Below are positions 49,850 to 58,816 of a DNA stretch of 64,000 nt, piece by piece. Numbering within the stretch: the stretch's first letter is position 1; every line of letters starts with the position of its first letter. Source of the stretch: Flemingiibacterium sp045578725 (GTDB lineage: Bacteria > Bacillota > Clostridia > Oscillospirales > CAG-272); the NCBI GenBank assembly GCA_045578725.1, contig JAZNKS010000016.1, forward strand, positions 1 to 64,000, given 5' to 3'. Under the pieces are notes generated by a model, which searched no databases, was not told where the DNA came from, and saw nothing but the letters and a program-made list of their open reading frames with translations. Position numbers and translations under genes: made by a program.

Positions 49850-50629
49850 TCAGCAGAGATTCAGATCGCTGAATGTGGCAATTTTTTCGACTTTGCGCAC
49901 CAGCGTCCGGCCGTCGATACGATCCCAGTGCGGCAGAGCCTTCTCCATATTGTCGCAGTGCCAGGTGAAATGGAAGTGAACGCGGATCTCGGCCGGCAGC
50001 GACACTTTGAAGACCGGGATTTCGGATGCCCGCCGCAGGCCGTCACGGGCGGCTTCGCGGATCCGGTTGAGCGCCTCTTCACCGTCCACGCAGACGGCGG
50101 CATTGCGTCCCCTCGCCTCCTTGACGATGGCACACGCGATGCCGGGCACCAGCCGGGATGCCTCATGGCAGGCCGCCGCATCGCCGCTGACCATGACAAA
50201 AGGAATACCGTAAGCCCCGCAGTAGGCGGCTCCCTGTGCGAATTCGCCGCATGGCTCGCCGTTGATAGATAAATCGTGAATGGTGGCCGAGCTTTGGGTG
50301 TGATCCAGAAACGCATTCCGGGTGCCGGCCATGGCGTGCAGACCGATCTCCATATAAGCAGCGCAGTCCTCGAACATACGCGGATCATCGAAATCGCGGA
50401 TCATCACCGCGCGGGGATCAATGTTGGCGGGATCGAGATTGCCGCCTCCGCCATGCCCGTCCGCATACCAGACCGCATCGGCTCCACCCTCAAAGCATCC
50501 GGCAATGGCGGCATTCAGATCGGCCTCCAGCCGGCGGCAGGCAAAGGTATACCCTTCCCCGCTCATCTGATCGGCGGAGTCCACCAGACTGAGCCCCTCA
50601 AGATCGGTGTCAATGATAACTTTTTTCAT
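49850..50629 (-). CDS. D-aminopeptidase, M55 family (DppA-like)
   Basis: 259 residues from the ATG at 50629, which has AAAGGA eight bases before it; an ATG three codons earlier is too close to that site. M55 zinc-site motifs are present: IIDTDLEGLS at the N-terminus, WYADGHGGGG, GLHAMAGTRNAFLDHTQSS and NGEPCGEFAQGAAYCG. DppA hydrolyses D-Ala-containing di- and tripeptides. Last gene of a three-gene operon with an aminotransferase and an amidohydrolase. Confidence 0.87.
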   Translation of the reverse strand: MKKVIIDTDLEGLSLVDSADQMSGEGYTFACRRLEADLNAAIAGCFEGGADAVWYADGHGGGGNLDPANIDPRAVMIRDFDDPRMFEDCAAYMEIGLHAMAGTRNAFLDHTQSSATIHDLSINGEPCGEFAQGAAYCGAYGIPFVMVSGDAAACHEASRLVPGIACAIVKEARGRNAAVCVDGEEALNRIREAARDGLRRASEIPVFKVSLPAEIRVHFHFTWHCDNMEKALPHWDRIDGRTLVRKVEKIATFSDLNLC

Positions 50630-50656
50630 GGCTTTCATCCTTTCACCGGATCCGTA

Positions 50657-51994
50657 TCAGTGATTCTCGGAGCCATACCAGCGGCCGCCCTGTGCCGCCC
50701 TTTGATCGTTCTCCAGAAGCTGCTGATGATTCTCAATGACCTTGCGGTAGCCCTCGGCAAACCGGCCGACAATCTCCCGGTTCAGGAAATTGAAGCGTGG
50801 AACGGAGAAGCAGTATTTCTTCAGCGAGATGTCGCAGAGAGAGTCGTCCAGCCGCACATCGCGGTCATTATGGGCAATCCGCGAGGGCACACCCCGGTGG
50901 GTCAGATCGAAGGTCTTGAAAAAGGGATGCGTATGCAGGCAGAAGTTGCCGCCTTCATAGCAGAAGCCGCCGATTTCCGCCCGGACCGCCTCGGCAAAGC
51001 GTCCGGCGGACAGGCCGTGGAGCTCCTCGGGATAGTAGGCGCCGTGCGGCTCATACCAGCCGGCCATATGGGAGCCGGTGGCTTCATCGACGCGAATTGG
51101 CTTGATGCCCGGCAGGCCCTCCAGCTGATCCCAGAACCAGTTCATGGCCTCCCGGATCTTTTTGCTTCGCTCATCGTAATGCTTCAGCTGATCGCGTGCA
51201 ATGGCGGTGCAGACCTGATTGGCGCGGCCCTTGACTCCGCCAAGCGCAATGTGAAAGTAATCCTTCAGCTCCTCGCTCTCGCGGATATAACCGGCATTGT
51301 TGCGCTCATAATGACCGAAGGCCATCGCGCGCTCATAGATTCGGCGATGATTGGTGACAAGAGCACCCAGCTCGCCGCAGGCAAAGGATTTGGTGCTCAT
51401 CAGCGACATCGCCGCGACATCGCCGAAGGTGCCGAGCTTCTTCCCCTTATACAATCCGCCCTGGGCGTGTGAAACATCCTCGATAACCTTCAGATTGTGC
51501 TTCTTCGCAATCGCCATGATTGGATCCATGTCCGCCGGATAGGCAAAATAATGGACTACCATGATCGCCTTCGTGCGGGGCGTGATGCACCGCTCCAGAT
51601 CGTTGGGATCCATGCTCAGCATATCGTTGATGTTGCAGAAAACCGCCGAGGCACCGAAGTTGATCGCCTGCGATACCGAGGCCCAGTAGGTCTTGGTCGG
51701 ACAGATGATTTCATCCCCCTCGCCGAGTCCGATTGCGAACATGGCCGCACTCAGGGCCATCGTGCCGTTGCAGTAGGCAATGCAGTAGTCGGTGCCCTGC
51801 CAGGCGGCGAATTCCTCCTGAAATTTTTCGGTCACATCCGTGCCGGAGAAGGCACCGCGCTCGATGATATCCATAGCCGCCGCCTTTGCTTCCTCCGTCA
51901 GAACCATGCGGCGGAAGATCCGATCGTAATCGTCGGCGGGAAGGCATCCGGGTGTGATGACGGGCGTGCCGCCGAGAATCGCCAGCTTTTCCAT
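50657..51994 (-). CDS. DegT/DnrJ/EryC1/StrS-family aminotransferase
   Basis: 445 residues from the ATG at 51994 (AGGAGGATAGGA before it). A PLP enzyme of the sugar aminotransferase type: YCNGTMALSAAMFAIGLGEGDEIICP, EDVSHAQGG with the PLP-holding Asp, and the Schiff-base Lys in SLMSTKSFACGELGALVTN. These enzymes usually aminate keto sugars, but no nucleotide-sugar genes are near, and the setting between an amidohydrolase and a D-aminopeptidase is unusual. Substrate unknown. Confidence 0.88.
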   Translation of the reverse strand: MEKLAILGGTPVITPGCLPADDYDRIFRRMVLTEEAKAAAMDIIERGAFSGTDVTEKFQEEFAAWQGTDYCIAYCNGTMALSAAMFAIGLGEGDEIICPTKTYWASVSQAINFGASAVFCNINDMLSMDPNDLERCITPRTKAIMVVHYFAYPADMDPIMAIAKKHNLKVIEDVSHAQGGLYKGKKLGTFGDVAAMSLMSTKSFACGELGALVTNHRRIYERAMAFGHYERNNAGYIRESEELKDYFHIALGGVKGRANQVCTAIARDQLKHYDERSKKIREAMNWFWDQLEGLPGIKPIRVDEATGSHMAGWYEPHGAYYPEELHGLSAGRFAEAVRAEIGGFCYEGGNFCLHTHPFFKTFDLTHRGVPSRIAHNDRDVRLDDSLCDISLKKYCFSVPRFNFLNREIVGRFAEGYRKVIENHQQLLENDQRAAQGGRWYGSENH

Positions 51995-52017
51995 ATTCCT
52001 ATCCTCCTGTATCCGCT

Positions 52018-52920
52018 TCAAAGTCCCAGCAGCCGTTCGGCATTGCCTCGGCAGACCTTGTAATAAACCGTTTCGCTGATGGCATCGCTCGCAAGGAGCC
52101 CGTCAAGGAACTCACGGAAGGCAAACGGATGGGTATTGACGACGGCGCAGATATCACAGCCGTAATAAATCCGGTCCTGGAATTCGGTCAGGAAGGAAAC
52201 CGCATTTTCAACATCCCGTGTCAGCGCATTGGCACCGCTTCCGGCCGACAGATCGCAGGTCAGGTTTTCATATTCCCGCATCAGATGGATCAGCCGACCG
52301 GGCGTGACCTTACCCTTTGGATAGCCATTGCGCGTTTCATCGGTATTTTCAATCGACATCTCGCTCCAGAACGGCTGGGAATGGCCGATGAACTGCAGCT
52401 TCGGATGCTTTTTCAGCATTTTTTCCAGGCGCGGCAGACCGAGATCGTCCACAATGCCGTAGGAGTATCCGATGTCCGTCGATATGTGGAAGAGCACCGG
52501 CAGGCCCACCTCCTCGCAATGCGAGAACAGATTGTCCATGAGCGGATCGTCAACATACAGATTGGAAGTCAGCTCGCCAAGTCCCTTCGCGCCGAGGTTT
52601 TTGTAATGCTCCAGCAGATAGGACAGATCGGACCGGCCGACCGCATTGTTCATCGCGCGCGGATCCACATTGCAGAACCAGGAGAACCGGTCGGGATGCC
52701 GGCAGACGGCCATAAGGGTTCCCTCGTTGCTGATCGTGACCGTCTGCCCCTCCGGTGATACCATCGGCAGCAGCACGCCGCGGCCGATATCCAGTCGGTC
52801 GTACATTTCGATCAGCTCATCGGCAGAGAGCATTCGGTGGCTGCTGCCGGGATGCGCCGGGGTCCATTCGGGAAACGGTACAACATGAGCGTGAATATCA
52901 ATTTTCTTCAAAGTTTTCAT
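52018..52920 (-). CDS. Amidohydrolase_2-family metal-dependent hydrolase
   Basis: 300 residues from the ATG at 52920 (AGAGAGGATGG before it). TIM-barrel amidohydrolase of the ACMSD/dihydroxybenzoate-decarboxylase-like group: KIDIHAHVVPFP gives the first two His ligands, LFHISTDIG and QFIGHSQPFW the next, and YYGCDICAVVN the Asp. First gene of the operon with the aminotransferase and the DppA-like protein, spaced by only about 25 bases. Confidence 0.85.
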   Translation of the reverse strand: MKTLKKIDIHAHVVPFPEWTPAHPGSSHRMLSADELIEMYDRLDIGRGVLLPMVSPEGQTVTISNEGTLMAVCRHPDRFSWFCNVDPRAMNNAVGRSDLSYLLEHYKNLGAKGLGELTSNLYVDDPLMDNLFSHCEEVGLPVLFHISTDIGYSYGIVDDLGLPRLEKMLKKHPKLQFIGHSQPFWSEMSIENTDETRNGYPKGKVTPGRLIHLMREYENLTCDLSAGSGANALTRDVENAVSFLTEFQDRIYYGCDICAVVNTHPFAFREFLDGLLASDAISETVYYKVCRGNAERLLGL

Positions 52921-52966
52921 AGCAATCCATCCTCTCTTACACATCCGGGAAAACTCCTTTTCTTTT

Positions 52967-52994
52967 ATTATAACACACTTTGTTTATTTGTCAA
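52967..52994 (-). promoter_or_regulatory. Promoter of the amidohydrolase operon
   Basis: TTGACA (52994-52989), 16 bases, TATAAT (52972-52967), leftward. Confidence 0.82.
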
Positions 52995-53045
52995 GAATTT
53001 TCAGCCGCATCAAAATCGATAAACAAATCTGTGCGGATGCGGGCC

Positions 53046-53082
53046 AAAAGAAAGCCGTACCGGTCGAAGCCGGTACGGCCAG
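53046..53082 (-). terminator. Terminator after tyrA
   Basis: GCCGTACCGG (53054-53063) with CCGGTACGGC (53070-53079), followed on the minus strand by TTTCTTTT. Confidence 0.88.
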
Positions 53083-53084
53083 TC

Positions 53085-53924
53085 TTATTTTCCGTTAATC
53101 TCATCGTGAATCCGGCTGCCCTCTTCCAGCAGCGCATGAAGCTTTTCGGCATCGCCCTCCCGCATTGCCTTCGCATATTCCGTCAGCGATGCGGCCAATC
53201 CTTCCACCTCGGCAATCAGGTTGTCACGGTTCTCCATGAACAGCTCCGTCCACATATCGGCGTTCAGATGGGCCACGCGGGTCAGATCGCGGAAGCTTCC
53301 GGCAGAAAAGCCGTCCTTTTTGCGGGCTGTCGGGCTCTTGACATAGGCATTGGACAGAACGTGGGCCAGCTGGGAGGTGTAAGCGATCACCGCATCATGC
53401 TCTTCGGCATCCGTTACATTCACCGATCCGAATCCCACGGCCTTGAAGAATTTCACCGCGAAATCCAGCTGCCTGACATCCGTGCCGGCCGGCGGAACAA
53501 GAATCATCGCCGCGCCCTTGTAGAGCGTTTCCTTGGATGCCGTGAAGCCGGAATACTGGGTGCCGGCCATCGGATGGCCGCCGATGAAATAATAGCCGTA
53601 TTTTTCGGCCGCGGCAAAGCCGGCCTTGCAGACCCTCCGCTTGGTACCGCCAAGATCGAAGACATAGGCACCCGGGCGGATTTCATCCCCGTGCGCCTCG
53701 ATGAAGGCCACGGTATCGCCCGGATAGGCGGCCAGCAGGATCACATCGAAGGTGTTAAGCTCGGGAAGATTGGCTCCCGCGCTGTCGCAGGCACCGACAA
53801 GAACAGCCTTGCGGGCAGAATTTTCATTCAGATCGTAGCCGACAACCGTGTGCTCTGTGTAATATTTGAGGGCGCGTGCCATCGAGCCGCCGATCAGGCC
53901 AAGGCCGCAGATCAGGATTTTCAT
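53085..53924 (-). CDS. tyrA: Prephenate dehydrogenase
   Basis: 279 residues. It oxidises prephenate to 4-hydroxyphenylpyruvate for tyrosine synthesis. NAD site GLGLIGGS (7-14), FDLGGTKRRVC, GGHPMAGTQYSGF with the catalytic His, and the helical dimer domain (HDAVIAYTSQLAHVLSNAYV, FRDLTRVAHLNADMWTELF). Without an ACT domain it has the short form. The start follows AAAGGAG. Last gene of the operon that begins at asnB. Confidence 0.93.
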   Translation of the reverse strand: MKILICGLGLIGGSMARALKYYTEHTVVGYDLNENSARKAVLVGACDSAGANLPELNTFDVILLAAYPGDTVAFIEAHGDEIRPGAYVFDLGGTKRRVCKAGFAAAEKYGYYFIGGHPMAGTQYSGFTASKETLYKGAAMILVPPAGTDVRQLDFAVKFFKAVGFGSVNVTDAEEHDAVIAYTSQLAHVLSNAYVKSPTARKKDGFSAGSFRDLTRVAHLNADMWTELFMENRDNLIAEVEGLAASLTEYAKAMREGDAEKLHALLEEGSRIHDEINGK

Positions 53925-53957
53925 ACAGTTTCTCTCCTTTTGTATGCCGGCAAAGCA

Positions 53958-55298
53958 TCACCGGCCGATGTTTTCGAGCAGCCAGAGATTTCGCTGCTCC
54001 AGCCAGGTGCGGAGGAAGGCGAGGTTGTCCTCATAGCTTCCGCGCGGTTCGCCTTCCCACATGCTGTAGGCCCGGTTGATATCCCAATCAGCGCCGTAAT
54101 CGTCGCCGTCGCTTGGCCGGTATTCCCGCTCAAAGCTGGACGAGCTCTCGCCGAGCAGCCAGTCAATGCGGTTCATGCCGAGCTCGTTGTCGGCGTACAG
54201 GTTGACGATCAGCGGCTGAAGCTCCAGATAGCGCTCACGCACCGCTTCGGCAAAGGCCGGATCCAGCAGCAGAAACTCGAACCAGCCGTGCACCATCCGC
54301 AGGCCGTGGGTGCTGTCGCCGGAGCCGTCGCCCCGACCGTTGATATTGTGATAATTGTAATAGTTCGTCTCCTTGACCGTCCGGCTCACATTTCCGCAGG
54401 ACAGATCGAAGTCCCAGGGCGGGCCGGCCCAGAGCTTATCATCCTTCACATAGAAATACAGCGATTTGTGATATCCGTCCACATCCTTGAAAAGCTCCAT
54501 CAGCACATAGAGATCGACAAAGGACTGTGCATCGATGTATTTCGTGTATTCGGAGGCCTTCCGGCTGAGCATTGCCTCCTCGGCAAGATCCAGCAGGCGC
54601 TTCAGATATTCCTTCTGCTCGCTCGTCGGCTCCTTCGGCGAATCGTAATAGATCGGAACGCCGTAATTGGAGGTGAAGCTCTTGCCTCCGAACGGCGTGA
54701 CCTCCAGAATGAATTCGTTGGCTGATGTATCCACCTGAATCCGGTTCTTGCCGTCCGAGCGTGCCTCGCAGACCTGATAACAGCCGACATACCGACCGTT
54801 GTACCACACCTCGGCAAATTCGCTCTGTGAGGTATAGGCAAGGCCGATATCCAGACCGAAATCCAGCGCCAGCTTGTTGCGGAGCATGGTCTTGTCAAAA
54901 GCATTGGCAAGGAGTGACCATTTGCGTCCCTCCTCCATGCCGAACAGGGACACGGATTCCTCAAATTTGATGTTCCACGGCTTCTTGGGAGCCTCCGAGG
55001 TGCTGTTGCCCCGCAGCTCGATCTGGATGGGAGCCGTGAAGCTTTTCTCCTCCTCGATTACCGTAACCGTGCCGTCGGCATACTGCTTGGCAAGATTTTC
55101 CGGCGCTTCGATGTGAAGTTCCCTCCGCTTTTCCTGCGGAACAGGGGGCGGATCGGGCTCGGCTGTGGTTTGGCTGGCCGGCGGATCGCTGTCGGGAATC
55201 AGCGTCTCCGAATCCGTCCCGGTCGGGACGGTGTCACCGCATCCGCCGAGCAGGCCGATGACAAGGAGCATTGGGATAACAAAACGGTAAAATCTCAT
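53958..55298 (-). CDS. CotH-family protein kinase, lipoprotein
   Basis: 446 residues. Lipoprotein signal ending LLGGC (Cys20) and a Pro/Thr-rich linker, then the CotH fold: IELRGNSTSEAPKKPWNIKF, WSLLANAFDKTMLRNKLAL, YNGRYVGCYQVCE and the metal-binding WDFDLSCGN. CotH proteins phosphorylate spore-coat proteins; lipid-anchored ones act outside the membrane or at the forespore. Its start overlaps the murE stop by 4 bases, so it belongs to the wall operon. Confidence 0.87.
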   Translation of the reverse strand: MRFYRFVIPMLLVIGLLGGCGDTVPTGTDSETLIPDSDPPASQTTAEPDPPPVPQEKRRELHIEAPENLAKQYADGTVTVIEEEKSFTAPIQIELRGNSTSEAPKKPWNIKFEESVSLFGMEEGRKWSLLANAFDKTMLRNKLALDFGLDIGLAYTSQSEFAEVWYNGRYVGCYQVCEARSDGKNRIQVDTSANEFILEVTPFGGKSFTSNYGVPIYYDSPKEPTSEQKEYLKRLLDLAEEAMLSRKASEYTKYIDAQSFVDLYVLMELFKDVDGYHKSLYFYVKDDKLWAGPPWDFDLSCGNVSRTVKETNYYNYHNINGRGDGSGDSTHGLRMVHGWFEFLLLDPAFAEAVRERYLELQPLIVNLYADNELGMNRIDWLLGESSSSFEREYRPSDGDDYGADWDINRAYSMWEGEPRGSYEDNLAFLRTWLEQRNLWLLENIGR

Positions 55299-56800
55299 CG
55301 CTTATCGTGATACGCGGTTCTTGCAAGCGCTGCGGCGGCGATTTCCTCCCGCTCATCGAAATGGCGGTATTCGCCCTCGATCAGCTGGTAGTCCTCGTGA
55401 CCCTTTCCCGCGAAAAGGATGCAGTCGCCGGGGAGTGCGCGGTTGATGGCGTAGCGGATCGCTTCCTGCCGGTCCACGAAGGTGACATAGGGGCAGGAGG
55501 AGGCGGCAACCTTCTCTTCGATATCGCGGATGATCGCCTCCGGCGACTCAAAGTTCGGATTGTCGCTGGTGATGATGCAGAAATCGGCAAGAGAAGCGCA
55601 GATTTCGCGGAGCTCGCCCCGGCGCATCTCGGATTTTCCGCCGACCGAGCCGAACAGCACGGTCAGCCGGCCGGTCTGATAGCGGCGGAGGGTTTCCAGC
55701 GCCGCCTTCATGGAGGCACCGTTGTGGGCATAATCGATGACGGTCACCACATCCGGCAGGGCATCGATCAGCTCAAAGCGGCCCTTGACCGTTGCCGATG
55801 CCAGCGTATTCCGGATGATCTCCATGGGGATCTGCATCCGGACGGCCACGGCAATCGCGGCCATTGCATTGTAAATATTGAACCGACCGGGCATCCGGAG
55901 CGTGATCGGCTCCTCGCCGAGTGCGGTGCGGCACAGGAATTTTTCGCCGAACAGGTTGCCGCTTTTCCAGGCCTCACAGCCGCTTGCCATGATATCCCGC
56001 ATCTGGGCGCCTTCCATGCCGTAGGTGATGCGGATGGCCGGAGCCGCGCGCATCATTTCGGTGCAGTGCGGATCGTCCGCATTGAAGATGCCGCACCGGC
56101 ATTGGCGGAACAGCTCCGCCTTACAGGCCATATAATGCTCAAAGGTGGGATGCTCCACCCCGCCGATATGGTCGGGGGAGAGATTGGTGAACACGCCGAT
56201 ATGGAAATGGATGCCGAGAATTCGGCGCATATAGACGGCCTGTGAGGAAACCTCCATCACAACGGCCGACACACCGTCCGCCGCCATTCCGGCAAAGGCC
56301 TTATGAAGCTCATAGCTCTCCGGCGTGGTATTGACCGTCGGGAAATGCTTGCCAAGATAGGAAATACCGGTCGTTCCGATGTAGGCGGTAGGAATGCCGC
56401 CCGCATTCAGGATATCCGCCGTCAGCGAGGCGGTTGTCGTCTTGCCCTTGGTACCGGTGATGCCGATGATGAGCAGAGAGCGGGCCGGATAGCCGAAGAA
56501 GGCAGCCGAGGCCAGCGCCAGCGCCGCACGGGTATCCTTCACCAGAATCTGGACGGCATCGTCGGGCAGCTCCAGCTTCCGCTGAACCAGAAAGGCCCGG
56601 CATCCGCGCTCATAGGCGGAGGGCGCATAGCTGTGACCGTCCGATACCGCGCCGATCAGGCAGACAAACAGCGTGCCGGGCGCGGCTTTTCGGGAATCGT
56701 AGACAATATCGTCAATCGGGAAGGCATCCAGCGTTCCGTCAAGATAGGACGGATGGGCGCAGGTATATTCCAGATCGGAAAGGATCTGCGTGAGAATCAT
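55295..56800 (-). CDS. murE: UDP-MurNAc-tripeptide synthetase
   Basis: 501 residues. It adds the third stem amino acid to UDP-MurNAc-L-Ala-D-Glu. The ATP site is GTKGKTT (116-122); VNTTPESYELH and the carbamylated-lysine region follow; the C-terminus has AGKGHEDYQ. The specificity loop reads DNPN at about 413-416. Diaminopimelate enzymes carry DNPR there, so the missing Arg argues against diaminopimelate and for L-lysine or ornithine at position 3. This fits the adjacent D-aspartate ligase, which acts on the side-chain amine of Lys-type stems. Confidence 0.92.
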   Translation of the reverse strand: MILTQILSDLEYTCAHPSYLDGTLDAFPIDDIVYDSRKAAPGTLFVCLIGAVSDGHSYAPSAYERGCRAFLVQRKLELPDDAVQILVKDTRAALALASAAFFGYPARSLLIIGITGTKGKTTTASLTADILNAGGIPTAYIGTTGISYLGKHFPTVNTTPESYELHKAFAGMAADGVSAVVMEVSSQAVYMRRILGIHFHIGVFTNLSPDHIGGVEHPTFEHYMACKAELFRQCRCGIFNADDPHCTEMMRAAPAIRITYGMEGAQMRDIMASGCEAWKSGNLFGEKFLCRTALGEEPITLRMPGRFNIYNAMAAIAVAVRMQIPMEIIRNTLASATVKGRFELIDALPDVVTVIDYAHNGASMKAALETLRRYQTGRLTVLFGSVGGKSEMRRGELREICASLADFCIITSDNPNFESPEAIIRDIEEKVAASSCPYVTFVDRQEAIRYAINRALPGDCILFAGKGHEDYQLIEGEYRHFDEREEIAAAALARTAYHDKR

Positions 56801-56812
56801 GCCGTTTTCTCC

Positions 56813-57535
56813 TTATCGGGGGGTATCGGTAATGGGTTCTTTGCCGCAGGCGCGGATGGTGGAAAGCGCCAGACATTCCAGCGAATCGGTGTAATAGCGA
56901 TCAAGCGCGGCGTTCTTTTTGATCAGCGAAAGCTCGGTACAGCCAAGAATGATCCGCTCACAGCCCTGGGATCGGAGGCTATGGGCAATCTCATAGAAGC
57001 TCTCCATGCTGACCGGCCGGTTCTGTTTGACCGAGCCGTAGATGATCTCCATGACGCGCGCCTGGCGCTCCTCATCGGGGATCACGCATTCGATTTTATG
57101 CCGCCGGCAGATCCGCTGGTAGGTATCCGATTTTACCGTTCCGTCGGTGGCCATAAGGCCGAAGCGCTTCACGCCGGCCCGCTCGAGGAAGGATACCGAT
57201 TCCTCGATGATATTGAGCACCGGAACCTCGACCTGCTCGGCCAGCCGGTCATAGAAATAATGCGCGGTATTGCAGGGGATCGAGATCACCTCCGCGCCGA
57301 AATCCACCAGCCGTTTGGCATCGGCGATCATATTCTCCAGCGGATTTTCATCCGATTCGCCGAGGATATAGCGGGTGCGGTCGGGGGTCGAGGCGCGGCT
57401 GGAGATCACGATATCCAGATGCTCCTGATCGCAGGAGGCCTTGGTCAGCGCGGTCAGCAGCTCATAGAAATAGACCGAGGCCATCGGGCCGAGACCGCCG
57501 AGGATTCCAAGCAGCTTTCCTTTATTCTTTTCCAT
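56813..57535 (-). CDS. Aspartate racemase family protein
   Basis: 240 residues from the ATG at 57535. Two-base cysteine racemase with Cys88 in SIPCNTAHYFYD and Cys199 in ILGCTELSL; the N-terminus LLGILGGLGPMAS is typical of aspartate racemases. Between murE and a D-aspartate ligase its most likely job is to supply D-aspartate for the cross-bridge. It overlaps the ligase gene by 14 bases, so the two are translationally coupled. Confidence 0.88.
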   Translation of the reverse strand: MEKNKGKLLGILGGLGPMASVYFYELLTALTKASCDQEHLDIVISSRASTPDRTRYILGESDENPLENMIADAKRLVDFGAEVISIPCNTAHYFYDRLAEQVEVPVLNIIEESVSFLERAGVKRFGLMATDGTVKSDTYQRICRRHKIECVIPDEERQARVMEIIYGSVKQNRPVSMESFYEIAHSLRSQGCERIILGCTELSLIKKNAALDRYYTDSLECLALSTIRACGKEPITDTPR

Positions 57536-58757
57536 AATACTTCTCAAACTTACCGTAATGGTTGTGTCCGTGCATCAGCAGGAAGAAGAGGCGTGCGGGA
57601 TTGAGGAAGAGATCGTGGCCATACCAGAGTGCCGGGAAGGTCTTCCCTTCTTTTTCAAGAGCCTTCGCTCTTGCGGCCGCCTTTTCATCGCGGCAGTATT
57701 TTTTAATCACGCCCTTGGGAACGCTGTGCCAGAGGATTTCCTTATCGCACAGGAAGGTGTCGCCAAGCTCCTTCCCCTGTACATAATCCTCCACAATATA
57801 GCGGGCCACATTGCAGCCGGCGGCGGTTACATAGCTGTTGGAACGGCCGAGGCGGAGATTGATCTCGAAGGCACGGAAGGTGTCATCCCGCTCATCGTAC
57901 TTGATGTCGAAATTGGAATAGCCGACAAAGCCGACATCCTCCAGATAATCCTTGAAGCGGTCCATCAGTTCACGATCCTGCTCGGTGATGATGGCGCAGT
58001 GATTGCCGAGTCCCTTGGGGGTGTGCTCCTCGAGGAGAACGTGTCCCAGGCACATCATCTTCACCTTTCCCTTCTGATCGGAATAGGCGGTCAGCACCCG
58101 CATCCGCGAATCGTCGCCGGGAACCCTGTCCTGAAGGATAATCTTCTCCGGATAGCCGGAGGCATAGATCCTGCGGATGATGATCTCGGCCTCGCCGGCC
58201 GAAGCAGCGGTGTAAACCTTCATCATGCCGTCAAAGGGATACTTCCAATACACAGCGCTGGCGGAAGGCTTGATGATAATCGGATAGGAGAAGCCGAGCG
58301 CTTCCTCGGGAAGCACCGCCTCCAGATCGGTTTCGGGGGTGACGGTAACCGTCTTCGGATAGAGAATACCGTGACGGTCGCAGTCCTCATAGAAGCTTGC
58401 CTTGTAGGCCAGCCGTTCAAACAGCTCCGGGCCAATATAAGGCACAATATAGCGGGGACGGAGCTGATCGCCCAGATGAATCAGCATCGAGGCATAGTCA
58501 TCGGTGCAGCCAAAGACAATCAGCACGTCATCGGGATGGGCATCGGCGAAGGTGTTCAGTGTTTCCAGCAGAACCTCATCGCGGTCGAGATTTTCAACGA
58601 TCGTGAATTTCAGAATCCGGGAATAGCTGGTGGCGCCGATGGCATAGCGGCCGAAGGCCTGGCTCTTCACGCCGTACTCGGCATGAAAAGCGCGCGCGAT
58701 GCTATAGGAGTTCAGATCCGCGCCGATCAGAACCGGTAAAAGTCGTTTGTTATCCAT
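57522..58757 (-). CDS. D-aspartate ligase-like ATP-grasp protein (Asl family)
   Basis: 411 residues from the ATG at 58757; an ATG three codons earlier is too close to the AAGGA. The sequence strongly resembles the Enterococcus faecium D-aspartate ligase as I remember it: LLPVLIGADLNSYSIARAFH, YIGPELFERLAYKASFYEDCD, the ATP-grasp core VPGDDSRMRVLTAY, VKMMCLGHVLLEEHTP and FEINLRLGRSNSYVTAAG. That enzyme activates D-Asp as a beta-phosphate and joins it to the lysine side chain of peptidoglycan precursors. The neighbouring racemase, murE and asnB-type genes support this. Confidence 0.85.
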   Translation of the reverse strand: MDNKRLLPVLIGADLNSYSIARAFHAEYGVKSQAFGRYAIGATSYSRILKFTIVENLDRDEVLLETLNTFADAHPDDVLIVFGCTDDYASMLIHLGDQLRPRYIVPYIGPELFERLAYKASFYEDCDRHGILYPKTVTVTPETDLEAVLPEEALGFSYPIIIKPSASAVYWKYPFDGMMKVYTAASAGEAEIIIRRIYASGYPEKIILQDRVPGDDSRMRVLTAYSDQKGKVKMMCLGHVLLEEHTPKGLGNHCAIITEQDRELMDRFKDYLEDVGFVGYSNFDIKYDERDDTFRAFEINLRLGRSNSYVTAAGCNVARYIVEDYVQGKELGDTFLCDKEILWHSVPKGVIKKYCRDEKAAARAKALEKEGKTFPALWYGHDLFLNPARLFFLLMHGHNHYGKFEKYYGKE

Positions 58758-58816
58758 GATTTGCATGATCCTTATCAATCTATGTAATGCGGGAAGCCGT
58801 TATGCCTCCCGCGCTC

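Noticed and set aside
49850..50388. Second minus-strand open frame within the DppA-like gene
   Set aside because: Different frame from the M55 motifs and rich in Arg/Ser/Pro, as shadow frames in GC-rich DNA are.
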